Of a stretch of DNA of 23,314 nt, positions 1 through 7,451 are shown one piece after another (positions within the stretch are counted from its first letter, which is position 1; each line of letters starts with the position of its first letter). Where the stretch lies: assembly GCA_937982495.1 (NCBI GenBank), contig CALJLX010000037.1:1-23314 (forward strand). Reading direction: 5' to 3'. The notes under the pieces were generated by a model. That model saw only the letters and a list, made by a program, of their open reading frames with translations, was not told where the DNA came from and did no database searches. This DNA is from an uncultured Desulfuromonas sp. (GTDB lineage Bacteria; Desulfobacterota; Desulfuromonadia; Desulfuromonadales; Trichloromonadaceae). Both the position numbers and the translations under genes were made by a program.

Positions 1-24
1 GCTTTTTGCTTAGCCATCCAACAA

Positions 25-52
25 GATGCTTTTTGCGAAAGCATCTTTTTTT
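25..52 (+). terminator. Intrinsic terminator-like stem-loop
   Basis: A perfect 8-bp stem (GATGCTTT / AAAGCATC) with a 5-base loop TTGCG is followed directly by seven T residues at 46-52. This is the standard form of a rho-independent terminator for a gene left of the window. The ATG at 26 lies inside the stem, so it is not a credible start for the following gene. A related palindrome occurs at 7302-7322, so the hairpin may also belong to a dispersed repeat family. Confidence 0.75.
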
Positions 53-79
53 ATCCCTTTTTCTCGATTTGACGACTTA

Positions 80-1006
80 ATGGGCCTTGACCTTCTCGAT
101 ACTCCGGTACGGATTTCCTGGCGTTTCGCTCCGGCGGCTCCCTTGTCGCGGACGGATCTTCTCCGTATCGCCGGGCGGCTGATGGAAGGCGGGGTCTTTT
201 TCGTTTATCTCGACGGTCGGCCCCTGCTCCATCCAGACCTTCCGGAATTGGTCGACACCCTGGCGAACACAGGGATCCGCATTTCCCTCGTTTCCGGAGG
301 CTCTCTGGAAGAGCTGGATGTCTTGCGGCCCGGCCTTCCCCTGGCTCAGCTGGATATAGAGGTGACCGCGCCCGCCGAGCTCCAGCGCGATTCCCTGCGC
401 CGGAAACTGGAGGATGTACGCCCACGCGGCTATGAGCCGGGTTTGCTGCTGCGGCCCCTGGCGACGCGGCTCCCTCTGCTTCCCGAGCTTCTGACGACGG
501 CGCGGGAACTGGGTGTGACCCGCGTGCGCCTGCCGAATCTCGCTCTCGACGGCGAGGAGGCCCGGCGCGACGCGGCGGAACTCCCCGGTCCGAAAGAGCT
601 GGAGCGATTGCGGCAGTCCCTGCCCCCCGGTTGCGCGGCGGGACTGTCTCTCGAAATCCACGATCTCTTCATCTGGGAACTCTTCCATGGCGACGATGCC
701 GCGCAGCGCGCCGAGTATGGCGGCTGCCAGGCGGGCAACAGCCTGGGGCATGTGGATGCCGCCGGCAGGTTGCATCCCTGCGCCAGTTGGCCGGGCGCTT
801 TCGGTTCGCTGCTGGAACATTCGTTGTCTGAACTCTGGGCCTCGTCGGCGCGCTTTTCCGTTCGCGCCGAAGTGGAACGGCTTCCCCCGGGCTGCCGGGA
901 CTGTACCGCCCATGCTCTCTGTTTCGGCGGCTGCCGGGGCTTGGCGCGCACCTTCGATCCCCACGGCGACGGTCGCGATCCCCTCTGTGCGGCGCCGCGC
1001 CGGTGA
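80..1006 (+). CDS. SPASM-domain protein lacking the radical SAM motif (GeoRSP-type)
   Basis: The product is 308 residues from the ATG at 80. Its C-terminus carries a full seven-cysteine SPASM pattern: C216, C234, then C272-x2-C275-x5-C281-x3-C285 and C303, which in the family binds auxiliary 4Fe-4S clusters. The N-terminal half keeps a radical-SAM-barrel-like stretch (LDGRPLLHPDL near residues 44-54), but no CxxxCxxC motif for the SAM-binding cluster is present. From memory, SPASM-only proteins of this kind accompany a radical SAM/SPASM enzyme and a PqqD-like protein in the 'GeoRSP' cassette of Geobacter relatives. Those partners would lie left of the window, so the assignment is inference. 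The in-frame ATG at 26 is rejected because it lies within a terminator hairpin. No clear Shine-Dalgarno precedes position 80. The role is unknown; it may be an accessory subunit for peptide modification. Confidence 0.8.
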   Translation: MGLDLLDTPVRISWRFAPAAPLSRTDLLRIAGRLMEGGVFFVYLDGRPLLHPDLPELVDTLANTGIRISLVSGGSLEELDVLRPGLPLAQLDIEVTAPAELQRDSLRRKLEDVRPRGYEPGLLLRPLATRLPLLPELLTTARELGVTRVRLPNLALDGEEARRDAAELPGPKELERLRQSLPPGCAAGLSLEIHDLFIWELFHGDDAAQRAEYGGCQAGNSLGHVDAAGRLHPCASWPGAFGSLLEHSLSELWASSARFSVRAEVERLPPGCRDCTAHALCFGGCRGLARTFDPHGDGRDPLCAAPRR

Positions 1007-1064
1007 AGAAAGCGTTTTCGCCGGTTGCCCTTGGTCCTCTTAATCTGATATTCTCGAATCTCCC

Positions 1065-2228
1065 ATGAGCATTTATCTCGACAACGCCGCAACCAGTCAT
1101 CCCAAGCCCGAGGCGGTTTACCGCGCCATCGACCAGGCTCTGCGTCAGGTGGGGGCCAATCCCGGCCGCGGCGGCCATGCCATGGGGCTGGAAGCCGGAC
1201 GCCTGGTTTTCGAGGCGCGTGAGTCTCTGGCCGACTTTTTCGGGATCGCCGACAGTTCGCGCATCGCTTTCACCGCCAATGCCACCGAAGCGATCAACCT
1301 GGCCCTTTTCGGCCTGCTTCAGGCCGGCGACCGGGTGGTGACCTCGACCATGGAGCACAACGCGGTGCTGCGCCCCTTGCGGGTGCTGCGCGAGCGGGGG
1401 GTGGAGGTGGTTCAGGTGCCGGGGGACCGCCAGGGGTTCGTCGATCCACGGGCGGTGCGCGACGCCTGTCGGGTGCCGACACGAATGGTGGTGCTCTCCC
1501 ACTGTTCCAACGTCAGCGGTACCTTGCAGCCGGTGGAGGAGATCGGTCCCTGGTGCCGTGAACGGGGCATCCTTTTTCTCCTCGATGCGGCGCAGAGCGC
1601 CGGCGCTTTTCCGATTCATGTGGATGCCCTCGGCGTCGATCTGCTCGCGGTTCCCGGCCATAAAAGCCTGATGGGTCCGCAAGGAACCGGGTTTCTCTAT
1701 GTCCGTTCCGGGCTGCATCTGACCCCCCTGATCCACGGTGGGACCGGCGGTCACTCCAATGCCGACGGCATGCCCGAGGAGATGCCCGAACGCTGCGAGG
1801 CGGGAACCCGCAACACCCCGGGCATCGCCGGGCTCAAGGCGGCGGTCGATTTTATTCGCGAAACGGGACTTCCGAAGATTCGCGCCCATGAAAAAGCGCT
1901 TTTGAGCCGCCTGCTCGACGGGCTGAATCGTCTGCCTAAAGTGGCGGTTCATGGCCCGAGGGATCTTGATCGGCACGGCGGCGCCTGTTCCTTCACCCTG
2001 GACGGCATCGATCCGGCGCAGGTGGGTTTCCGGCTCGACCATGATTACGGCATCGTCTGTCGGGTCGGACTGCATTGCGCCCCCGACGCCCATCGCACCC
2101 TGGGCACCCACCCCCGGGGGACGGTCCGGGTCAGCCCCGGCTATTTCACCACGGTCGAGGAGATCGATGCCCTGCTCGCCGCCCTGGCCGAGTTGCCGGG
2201 GCGTATCGCCGCCGAGGACGCAACCTGA
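1065..2228 (+). CDS. Aminotransferase class V / cysteine desulfurase family protein
   Basis: This 387-residue PLP enzyme of fold type I resembles SufS/IscS-like cysteine desulfurases. Visible motifs are the N-terminal YLDNAATSHPKP, TANATEAIN (70-78), MEHN with H98 (PLP stacking), LLDAAQSAG with D174, and PGHKSLMGPQG with the Schiff-base lysine K200. The candidate catalytic cysteine is C338 in GLHCAPDAHRTLG, followed by VRVSPGYFTT. The family takes sulfur from L-cysteine as an enzyme persulfide, giving alanine. Related members of uncharacterised specificity exist, so the substrate is not proven. It begins 58 bases after the SPASM gene on the same strand. An iron-sulfur or peptide-sulfur role beside an Fe-S protein is plausible but inferred. 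Confidence 0.88.
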   Translation: MSIYLDNAATSHPKPEAVYRAIDQALRQVGANPGRGGHAMGLEAGRLVFEARESLADFFGIADSSRIAFTANATEAINLALFGLLQAGDRVVTSTMEHNAVLRPLRVLRERGVEVVQVPGDRQGFVDPRAVRDACRVPTRMVVLSHCSNVSGTLQPVEEIGPWCRERGILFLLDAAQSAGAFPIHVDALGVDLLAVPGHKSLMGPQGTGFLYVRSGLHLTPLIHGGTGGHSNADGMPEEMPERCEAGTRNTPGIAGLKAAVDFIRETGLPKIRAHEKALLSRLLDGLNRLPKVAVHGPRDLDRHGGACSFTLDGIDPAQVGFRLDHDYGIVCRVGLHCAPDAHRTLGTHPRGTVRVSPGYFTTVEEIDALLAALAELPGRIAAEDAT

Positions 2229-2250
2229 CTCAAAGGGAAGGGAGTTCCGG

Positions 2251-2526
2251 ATGAAGCGCCGGTTATTTATCGCTTGCCTTATTTCGATAACGACGGCCTG
2301 TTCCCTGCCGCCGGAAGTTCCGGTGACCCGCGCCGAGCTGATGAAGACCCAGATCTACCGTCATTATGTGATCAAGGAATCCCCCGAGGAGATCGTCAAC
2401 GCCCTCAACAAGGAGGGGGAAGTGATCATGGACAGCCGGCGCAATGTCCCCGGCAAGGATATCCCCGTGCACGTCAAGATTCTCGCCACTTCCGAGGGAC
2501 TCGACGTGCTTGAATACGAACGTTAA
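2251..2526 (+). CDS. Small putative lipoprotein
   Basis: A 91-residue protein starts at the ATG at 2251, with a purine-rich ribosome site (GGGAAGGGAG) just upstream. A short basic start (MKRR) and a hydrophobic stretch lead to C17 in SITTAC, which resembles a lipobox although the -3 residue is threonine rather than leucine. The remainder is hydrophilic and contains SPEEIVNALN and a VHVKILATSEGLDVLEYE C-terminus, probably a small alpha/beta fold. It lies 22 bases after the desulfurase-like gene and 44 bases before phoH. I do not recognise the family. An envelope location is inferred only from the N-terminus. In-frame codons further upstream overlap the preceding gene and are not needed. Confidence 0.72.
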   Translation: MKRRLFIACLISITTACSLPPEVPVTRAELMKTQIYRHYVIKESPEEIVNALNKEGEVIMDSRRNVPGKDIPVHVKILATSEGLDVLEYER

Positions 2527-2570
2527 CCGAAGGCGGAAGCTGCCGCCCCGCTCGCTCCCGAAGGGACCCC

Positions 2571-3890
2571 ATGAAAAAGACCTATGTTCTCGATACCAAT
2601 GTCTTGCTGCATGATCCCCAGGCCATCTTTCGCTTCGAGGATAACGATCTGGTGATTCCCATCACCGTCATCGAAGAAATCGACCGCTTCAAGAAGGATA
2701 TGAACGAGAAGGGGCGTAACGCCCGTCAGGTTTCACGCATTCTCGACGGCTTTCGCGCCACCAGCAAGCTGATCGAAGGGGTGCCTCTGGAAAAGGGGGG
2801 GGTGCTCAAGGTCCAGCTTTACACCGAGGAAACCATCAAAGGACTGCCCCCTGAATTACAGGTCGACCGGGGGGATAACCGGATTCTGGCGGTGGCCTTG
2901 GAACTGAAGAAGACCTGTTCCTGTCCGGTGATTTTCGTCACCAAGGATACCAACCTGCGGATCAAGGCCGATGCCGTGGGTCTGGACGCGGCCGATTACG
3001 AGTCGGACAAGGTTTCCATCGACGATCTCTATTCCGGCACCGCCGAGGTCGAGCTGAGCAAGGACGAGGTGGACCGCTTCTACGGCCAGGGCTATCTGCC
3101 CCTGGAAGGGGATTTCTATCCCAACCAGTGCGTCACCCTGGTCGAGGCGGGCAATCCGTCGCACACCGCCATCGGCCGCTACAATCATTCGCTGCAGCGG
3201 GTCAATCCGCTGATCAAGGTGCCGAAGGAAGGGCTGTGGGGCATTCACCCCCGCAATCGCGAGCAGCAGTTCGCTTTCAATCTGCTGCTCGATGAAAATA
3301 TTCAGCTTGTGACCCTGGTCGGCAAGGCCGGTACCGGCAAGACCCTGCTCGCCATCGCCGCCGGTCTGACCATGGTGGCGGATCAGGGGCAGTTCAGCCG
3401 GCTGCTGGTCTCGCGCCCGGTCTTCCCCATGGGGCGCGATCTCGGCTTTCTCCCCGGCGATGTGGAAGAGAAGCTGGCGCCCTGGATGCAGCCGATCTTC
3501 GACAACGTCGAACTGCTCCTCGGCGCGGTGGAAGAGCGCGGCGGCAAGCATAAACGCGGCTACAAGGAGCTGGTCGATATGGGCATCCTCGAAATCGAGC
3601 CCCTGACCTACATCCGCGGCCGCTCCATCCCGAAGCAGTACATGATCGTCGACGAGGCGCAGAACCTCACCCCCCACGAGGTCAAGACCATCATCACCCG
3701 GGCGGGGGAGGGGACCAAAATCGTCCTCACCGGCGACCCCTACCAGATCGACAACCCCTACGTCGACGCATCGAGCAACGGCCTGACCTACACCGTCGAG
3801 AAGTTCAAGGGTCAGGCCCTCGCCGGTCACGTCACCCTGAACAAAGGGGAACGGTCGTCCCTGGCCGAACTGGCGGCGAATCTTCTTTAG
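2571..3890 (+). CDS. PhoH family protein with N-terminal PIN domain
   Basis: A 439-residue, two-domain protein. The PIN nuclease-like domain occupies about residues 3-140: VLDTNVLLHDP with acidic D8, E35/E36, D102, and TKDTNLR with D126. The PhoH ATPase occupies about 225-439, with Walker A GKAGTGKT at 251-258, Walker B YMIVDEAQN (D361, E362), and GDPYQID at 388-394. PIN-PhoH proteins are linked to RNA metabolism; some members show RNA helicase and RNase activity. The length is usual for this architecture. The start is supported by a GAAGGGA motif about seven bases upstream. It is followed by a heptamer-repeat stem-loop before tsaD. Confidence 0.93.
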   Translation: MKKTYVLDTNVLLHDPQAIFRFEDNDLVIPITVIEEIDRFKKDMNEKGRNARQVSRILDGFRATSKLIEGVPLEKGGVLKVQLYTEETIKGLPPELQVDRGDNRILAVALELKKTCSCPVIFVTKDTNLRIKADAVGLDAADYESDKVSIDDLYSGTAEVELSKDEVDRFYGQGYLPLEGDFYPNQCVTLVEAGNPSHTAIGRYNHSLQRVNPLIKVPKEGLWGIHPRNREQQFAFNLLLDENIQLVTLVGKAGTGKTLLAIAAGLTMVADQGQFSRLLVSRPVFPMGRDLGFLPGDVEEKLAPWMQPIFDNVELLLGAVEERGGKHKRGYKELVDMGILEIEPLTYIRGRSIPKQYMIVDEAQNLTPHEVKTIITRAGEGTKIVLTGDPYQIDNPYVDASSNGLTYTVEKFKGQALAGHVTLNKGERSSLAELAANLL

Positions 3891-3894
3891 GAAC

Positions 3895-3963
3895 AGTGAT
3901 CAGTGACGGGTGACGATTGGCAAAAACGCGCTCGTCACTCGTCACTCCTCACTCGTCACTGAT
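3895..3963. repeat. Heptamer-unit inverted repeat element, copy 1
   Basis: The left arm has three 7-bp units: AGTGATC, AGTGACG and GGTGACG (3895-3915). The right arm has four in the opposite orientation: CGTCACT, CGTCACT, CCTCACT and CGTCACT (3933-3960). The arms can pair, with a perfect 10-bp outer stem ATCAGTGACG / CGTCACTGAT (3899-3908 with 3954-3963). Several T residues follow at 3963-3967, so the element might also act as a terminator. It fills the whole phoH-tsaD gap. Translated, it gives a false extension to TsaD. Confidence 0.85.
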
Positions 3964-3969
3964 TTTTAT

Positions 3970-4983
3970 ATGTTGCTTCTCGCCATCGAATCTTCCTGTG
4001 ACGAAACCGCCGCCGCCGTGGTGCGGGACGGTCGTTGCGCCCTGTCCAACGTCATCGCCTCCCAGGTGGATGTTCACGCCCGCTACGGCGGCGTGGTGCC
4101 CGAACTCGCCTCGCGCAAGCATCTGGAAGCGATCTCCGTGGTCGTCGAAACAGCCCTGGAGCAGGCCTCGACGACGCTCGCCGAGATCGAGGGGCTGGTG
4201 GTCACGCGCGGCCCCGGGCTGGTCGGCGCCCTGCTGGTCGGCCTCTCCTTCGCCAAGGCGGTGGCGATGGCCCGCGATCTCCCCCTGGTCGGGGTGCATC
4301 ACATCGAAGGCCACATTCTGGCGCCGCGACTGGAGCAGGAGGTGCCCTTTCCCTATCTCGCCCTGGCCGTCTCCGGCGGCCATACCCATCTCTACCGGGT
4401 CGACGGCGTCGGCCGCTACCGCATCCTCGGCCGCACCCTAGACGACGCCGCCGGCGAGGCCTTCGATAAAGTCGCCAAGCTTCTCGGTCTCGGGTATCCC
4501 GGCGGTGCGGTCATCGATCGCCTGGCCGCCGAGGGGAACCCCAAGGCCATCGACTTTCCCCGGCCGATGCTGCATAAGCAGCGGCTCGATTTCAGTTTCA
4601 GCGGCATCAAGACGGCGGTGCTCAATCATGTGCGCGCCCAGGGGGATACGCCGGCGGGACAGGCCTTGCGCGATCTGGCCGCCAGCTTCCAGGCGGCGGT
4701 GGTCGAGGTGCTGGTGAAAAAGACCCTGCGCGCCGCCGAGGAAGAGAATCTGGGGCGGATCGTCGTCGCCGGGGGCGTGGCCTGCAACAGTGGACTGCGC
4801 CAAGGGATGGGCCAAGCCTGCGCGGCCAAGGGCAAAACCGTGGTTTTCCCCTCGCCGCTGCTTTGCGCGGACAATGCCGCCATGCTCGCCGTCGCCGGTG
4901 ATTTTTACCTGAGCGCCGGACAGCGGGACGGTTTCGCTCTGAACGCCCTGGCGAGCTGGCCCCTCGACCGGGCCGGTCGTTGA
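3970..4983 (+). CDS. tsaD: tRNA N6-threonylcarbamoyladenosine transferase TsaD
   Basis: A 337-residue cytoplasmic enzyme of the Kae1/TsaD ASKHA family. It transfers the threonylcarbamoyl group from threonylcarbamoyl-AMP to A37 of tRNAs that read ANN codons, working with TsaB and TsaE in bacteria. Motifs: LLLAIESSCDETAAAVV at the N-terminus, the metal-binding pair H111 and H115 in HHIEGHILAP, SGGHTHL (135-141), DDAAGEAFDK (158-167), SFSGIKTAV, AGGVACNSGLR, and D301 in CADNAAM. The start is the ATG at 3970; the longer frame from 3910 only translates the heptamer repeat (LVTRHSSLVT). It heads a co-directional cluster with DUF2062, rsmA and a prolyl isomerase, with gaps of 24-33 bases. Confidence 0.97.
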   Translation: MLLLAIESSCDETAAAVVRDGRCALSNVIASQVDVHARYGGVVPELASRKHLEAISVVVETALEQASTTLAEIEGLVVTRGPGLVGALLVGLSFAKAVAMARDLPLVGVHHIEGHILAPRLEQEVPFPYLALAVSGGHTHLYRVDGVGRYRILGRTLDDAAGEAFDKVAKLLGLGYPGGAVIDRLAAEGNPKAIDFPRPMLHKQRLDFSFSGIKTAVLNHVRAQGDTPAGQALRDLAASFQAAVVEVLVKKTLRAAEEENLGRIVVAGGVACNSGLRQGMGQACAAKGKTVVFPSPLLCADNAAMLAVAGDFYLSAGQRDGFALNALASWPLDRAGR

Positions 4984-5012
4984 CTGTTTCGGGGGGCGGG
5001 TAAAGAGACCGT

Positions 5013-5513
5013 ATGTGGCGACGTTTCGGTTTTATCCGGCAGTTGAAGCTCAACCTTGTCAAATTCATCCGCCTGCGCGGTTCTCCCGACGAAATCGCCA
5101 AGGGGGTGGCCCTGGGGATTTTTATCGGCATGACCCCGACCATGGGCATGCAGATGCCCATCGCCGTCTTTTTTGCCTTTCTGCTGAAGGAAAACAAGCT
5201 GGCGGCGGCCCTCGGCGTCTGGATCACCAACCCGGTGACGGCGCCGGTCATTTACGGTTTGCAGTACGAATCGGGCCGACTGCTTCTGGGTTTGCCGAGG
5301 GTTGGCTTGCCGGAGCTGACCTTCGAGTCGCTGAAGGCGATGGGAGGCGAGGTTCTTCTTCCCCTGTGCCTGGGCAGCTTGATTTTCGGCATTGTCTGCG
5401 GCGCCTTGGCCTATGCCCTGACCCTGCGGGCGGTACCGCTCTTCAAGGTCTGGAGGATTCCCCGCTGGCCCCGTCCCCGGGGCTTGCACATCCACCGGCG
5501 CAAGCGGGATTGA
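5013..5513 (+). CDS. DUF2062 integral membrane protein
   Basis: A 166-residue protein with three hydrophobic segments at about residues 30-58, 64-92 and 114-138. DUF2062 signatures are visible: GIFIGMTPTMGMQMPIAV (35-52) and WITNPVTAPVIY (70-81). Both ends are basic (MWRRF...; HRRKRD), which suggests a cytoplasmic location for the tails. No biochemical function is established for this domain to my knowledge; in some proteins it is fused to glycosyltransferases. It sits 29 bases after tsaD and 33 bases before rsmA and is probably cotranscribed with both. Confidence 0.88.
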   Translation: MWRRFGFIRQLKLNLVKFIRLRGSPDEIAKGVALGIFIGMTPTMGMQMPIAVFFAFLLKENKLAAALGVWITNPVTAPVIYGLQYESGRLLLGLPRVGLPELTFESLKAMGGEVLLPLCLGSLIFGIVCGALAYALTLRAVPLFKVWRIPRWPRPRGLHIHRRKRD

Positions 5514-5546
5514 TCCTTTTGGGAAAATTTCCCGGAAAGTCCACAG

Positions 5547-6341
5547 ATGGAACATCGCCCCAAAAAACGTTTCGGCCAGAATTTTCTGCGGGACCATTCG
5601 GTCATCGACCGCATTCTCGCGGCGGCCGATCTGCACCCCACGGACCAGGTGCTGGAGATCGGACCGGGGATGGGCGCGCTGACCGACCGGATGCTTCCCC
5701 TGGTCGCGCGGCTGCAGGCGATGGAACTCGACCGGGATCTCATCGCCGCCCTGGAGGGCCGTCAGGCCGCAAATCTCGTCATCCACGCTGGGGATGCCCT
5801 GCGTTTCGACTGGCCGGAGCTGCTCGGCCCGGGGCCGCACAAGCTGGTCGCCAATCTTCCCTACAACATCTCCAGCCAGATTCTCTTCAAGCTCCTCGAT
5901 CACCGCGAACTCTTCTCCCGCGCCGTACTCATGTTCCAGAAAGAGGTCGGCGACCGCATCGCCGCCGCTCCCGGTACCGGGGATTACGGCATCCTTTCGG
6001 TCTTTTGCCGACTCTGGTTCGATGTGCGGCGGGTGGTGACGGTTCCGCCCGGCGCCTTTCATCCCCCCCCCAAGGTGACCTCGGTGGTCCTGGCCTTCGC
6101 GCCTCTGGCCGAAGCGCGGGTCGCCGTCGCCGACGAACCGTTCTTCCGTCGGGTGGTCAAGGCCGCCTTCGCCCAGCGGCGCAAAACCTTGCGCAACACC
6201 TTGGCCGCATCCGGCCTGGGCTTCCCCGGCTTCGAGGAGCGCCTCGCCGCGGAGGGGATCGACCCCGGCCGCCGCGGCGAAACCCTCGACCTGGCCGAGT
6301 TCGCCCGCCTCGCCGATCTGCTGCGGCAACCCTCCGCCTGA
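5547..6341 (+). CDS. rsmA: 16S rRNA dimethyladenosine transferase RsmA (KsgA)
   Basis: A 264-residue SAM-dependent methyltransferase that dimethylates two adjacent adenosines (A1518 and A1519 in E. coli numbering) near the 3' end of 16S rRNA late in 30S assembly. Visible motifs: KKRFGQNFL near the N-terminus, motif I LEIGPGMGALT (36-46), acidic E60 (motif II), GDALRFD with D83, and the adenine-binding NLPYNIS (103-109). PPPKVTSVV (173-181) and FAQRRKTLRNTL (208-219) are also typical. The length matches the family. The ATG at 5547 is preceded by GGAAAG. Its position in a cluster with tsaD fits a shared translation role. Confidence 0.97.
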   Translation: MEHRPKKRFGQNFLRDHSVIDRILAAADLHPTDQVLEIGPGMGALTDRMLPLVARLQAMELDRDLIAALEGRQAANLVIHAGDALRFDWPELLGPGPHKLVANLPYNISSQILFKLLDHRELFSRAVLMFQKEVGDRIAAAPGTGDYGILSVFCRLWFDVRRVVTVPPGAFHPPPKVTSVVLAFAPLAEARVAVADEPFFRRVVKAAFAQRRKTLRNTLAASGLGFPGFEERLAAEGIDPGRRGETLDLAEFARLADLLRQPSA

Positions 6342-6365
6342 TATCTTTCAAGGAGTTTTCGATCC

Positions 6366-7241
6366 GTGACTGAACCGATTCGCGCCCGCGTCAACGGCAA
6401 CCCCATTTCGAACAAGGATTTCGTCAATGCCGTGCAGGGCTATGCCATGGAACTGCACCGCAAGACCAAAGAGCATCTCGATGCCGATGAACTGGCCAAG
6501 GTCGAGGCGTTGGCCCTGGAAAAGCTGCTGGCGCGGGAGCTGCTTTATCAGGAGGCCCTGGCCCGGGGGCTGGTGGCATCGGCCGAGGCGGTGGCGGCGG
6601 AAGTGCGCCGTTTGATGGCGAATTTCCCTTCCGCTGAGGAATTCGTCGGAACCCTGGCCAAGGCGGGGATCGACCAGGGCGATTATCAACGCATGATCCG
6701 CCAGGATCTCACCGTCAACTTGTTGACCGCCCAGGAAACGGAATCCCTGCCCGAGCCGGACGCGGAAGCGATCGCGGCTTTTTACCGGGAATATGCCGAG
6801 CAGATGCGGGAACCGGCCCGGGCGCGCGCCTGCCACATCCTGCTGAAGGTCCGGGACGGCAACAAGGAAGAGACCCGGCGCGCCCTCGAAGCCCTGCGCG
6901 AGCGCAGTCGCACCGAGGATTTCGCCGCCCTCGCCGAGGAGGTGTCCGATTGCCCGAGCGCCTCCCGGGGGGGCGATCTCGGCTACTTCCGCCGGGGTGA
7001 GATGGTCCAGGCCTTTTCCGATGCCGCTTTCAGCCAGCCGGTCGGCGAGGTGGGGGAGGTGGTCGAAACCCCCTTCGGTCTGCATCTGATCAAGGTGCTT
7101 GAGCGCAAGGAAGCCCGCACTCTCGACCTGATTGAGGCGACCCCGAAGATCCGCCGCTATCTGCTCGAACAACAGGCGGCGCGGCACCTGGAACAGCTGG
7201 TGGCCGAGTTGCGGCAACGGGGGACGATCGAATATCTCTGA
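6366..7241 (+). CDS. Parvulin-type peptidyl-prolyl isomerase, apparently cytoplasmic
   Basis: A 291-residue protein with a helical SurA/trigger-like N-terminal half (about 1-150) and a PpiC/rotamase domain at about 152-248. Domain marks are ARACHILLKVRDG, CPSASRGGDLGYFRRGEMVQ and the family's terminal TPFGLHLIKV. It starts with GTG at 6366 after AAGGAG at 6349-6354. The mature start MTEPIRARVNG contains no signal peptide or lipobox, unlike most SurA/PrsA relatives, so a cytoplasmic chaperone or isomerase role is more likely. It ends the tsaD cluster, 24 bases after rsmA. Substrates are unknown. Confidence 0.88.
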   Translation: MTEPIRARVNGNPISNKDFVNAVQGYAMELHRKTKEHLDADELAKVEALALEKLLARELLYQEALARGLVASAEAVAAEVRRLMANFPSAEEFVGTLAKAGIDQGDYQRMIRQDLTVNLLTAQETESLPEPDAEAIAAFYREYAEQMREPARARACHILLKVRDGNKEETRRALEALRERSRTEDFAALAEEVSDCPSASRGGDLGYFRRGEMVQAFSDAAFSQPVGEVGEVVETPFGLHLIKVLERKEARTLDLIEATPKIRRYLLEQQAARHLEQLVAELRQRGTIEYL

Positions 7242-7301
7242 TGGCGTGGAAAAAACTCGTCATTCGCGGCGTTGCCGTTTCTTGCCCGGCCATTCAACGG
7301 C

Positions 7302-7322
7302 GATGCTTTTCGCATAAGCATC
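7302..7322. repeat. GATGCTT palindrome related to the hairpin at 25-45
   Basis: A 7-bp perfect stem (GATGCTT / AAGCATC) encloses TTCGCAT. Upstream context is shared with the left-edge hairpin: GCCATYCAAC precedes both palindromes by two or three bases. Here no T-run follows, so termination of the tsaD cluster would be weak. The similarity in flank as well as stem suggests a dispersed palindromic element rather than two independent terminators. Confidence 0.6.
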
Positions 7323-7451
7323 CTCTCCGTTAAGTTCCTTTCCGGTTGCTGAAAACCCCGTTTTTCGTCAGCAGATTAACGCCTGGTCCGATTTCCCGTC
7401 AGGTGCTATCCTTGGAGGACGAGTTTTCATCCCACTCGCCAGGAGGACGTC

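Noticed and set aside
3933..3960. Tandem heptamers considered as a CRISPR array
   Set aside because: Units are 7 bp and directly abutting, with no spacers and no cas genes.
3910..3969. 20-residue N-terminal extension of TsaD
   Set aside because: It translates the heptamer repeat; the family motif starts at the ATG at 3970.
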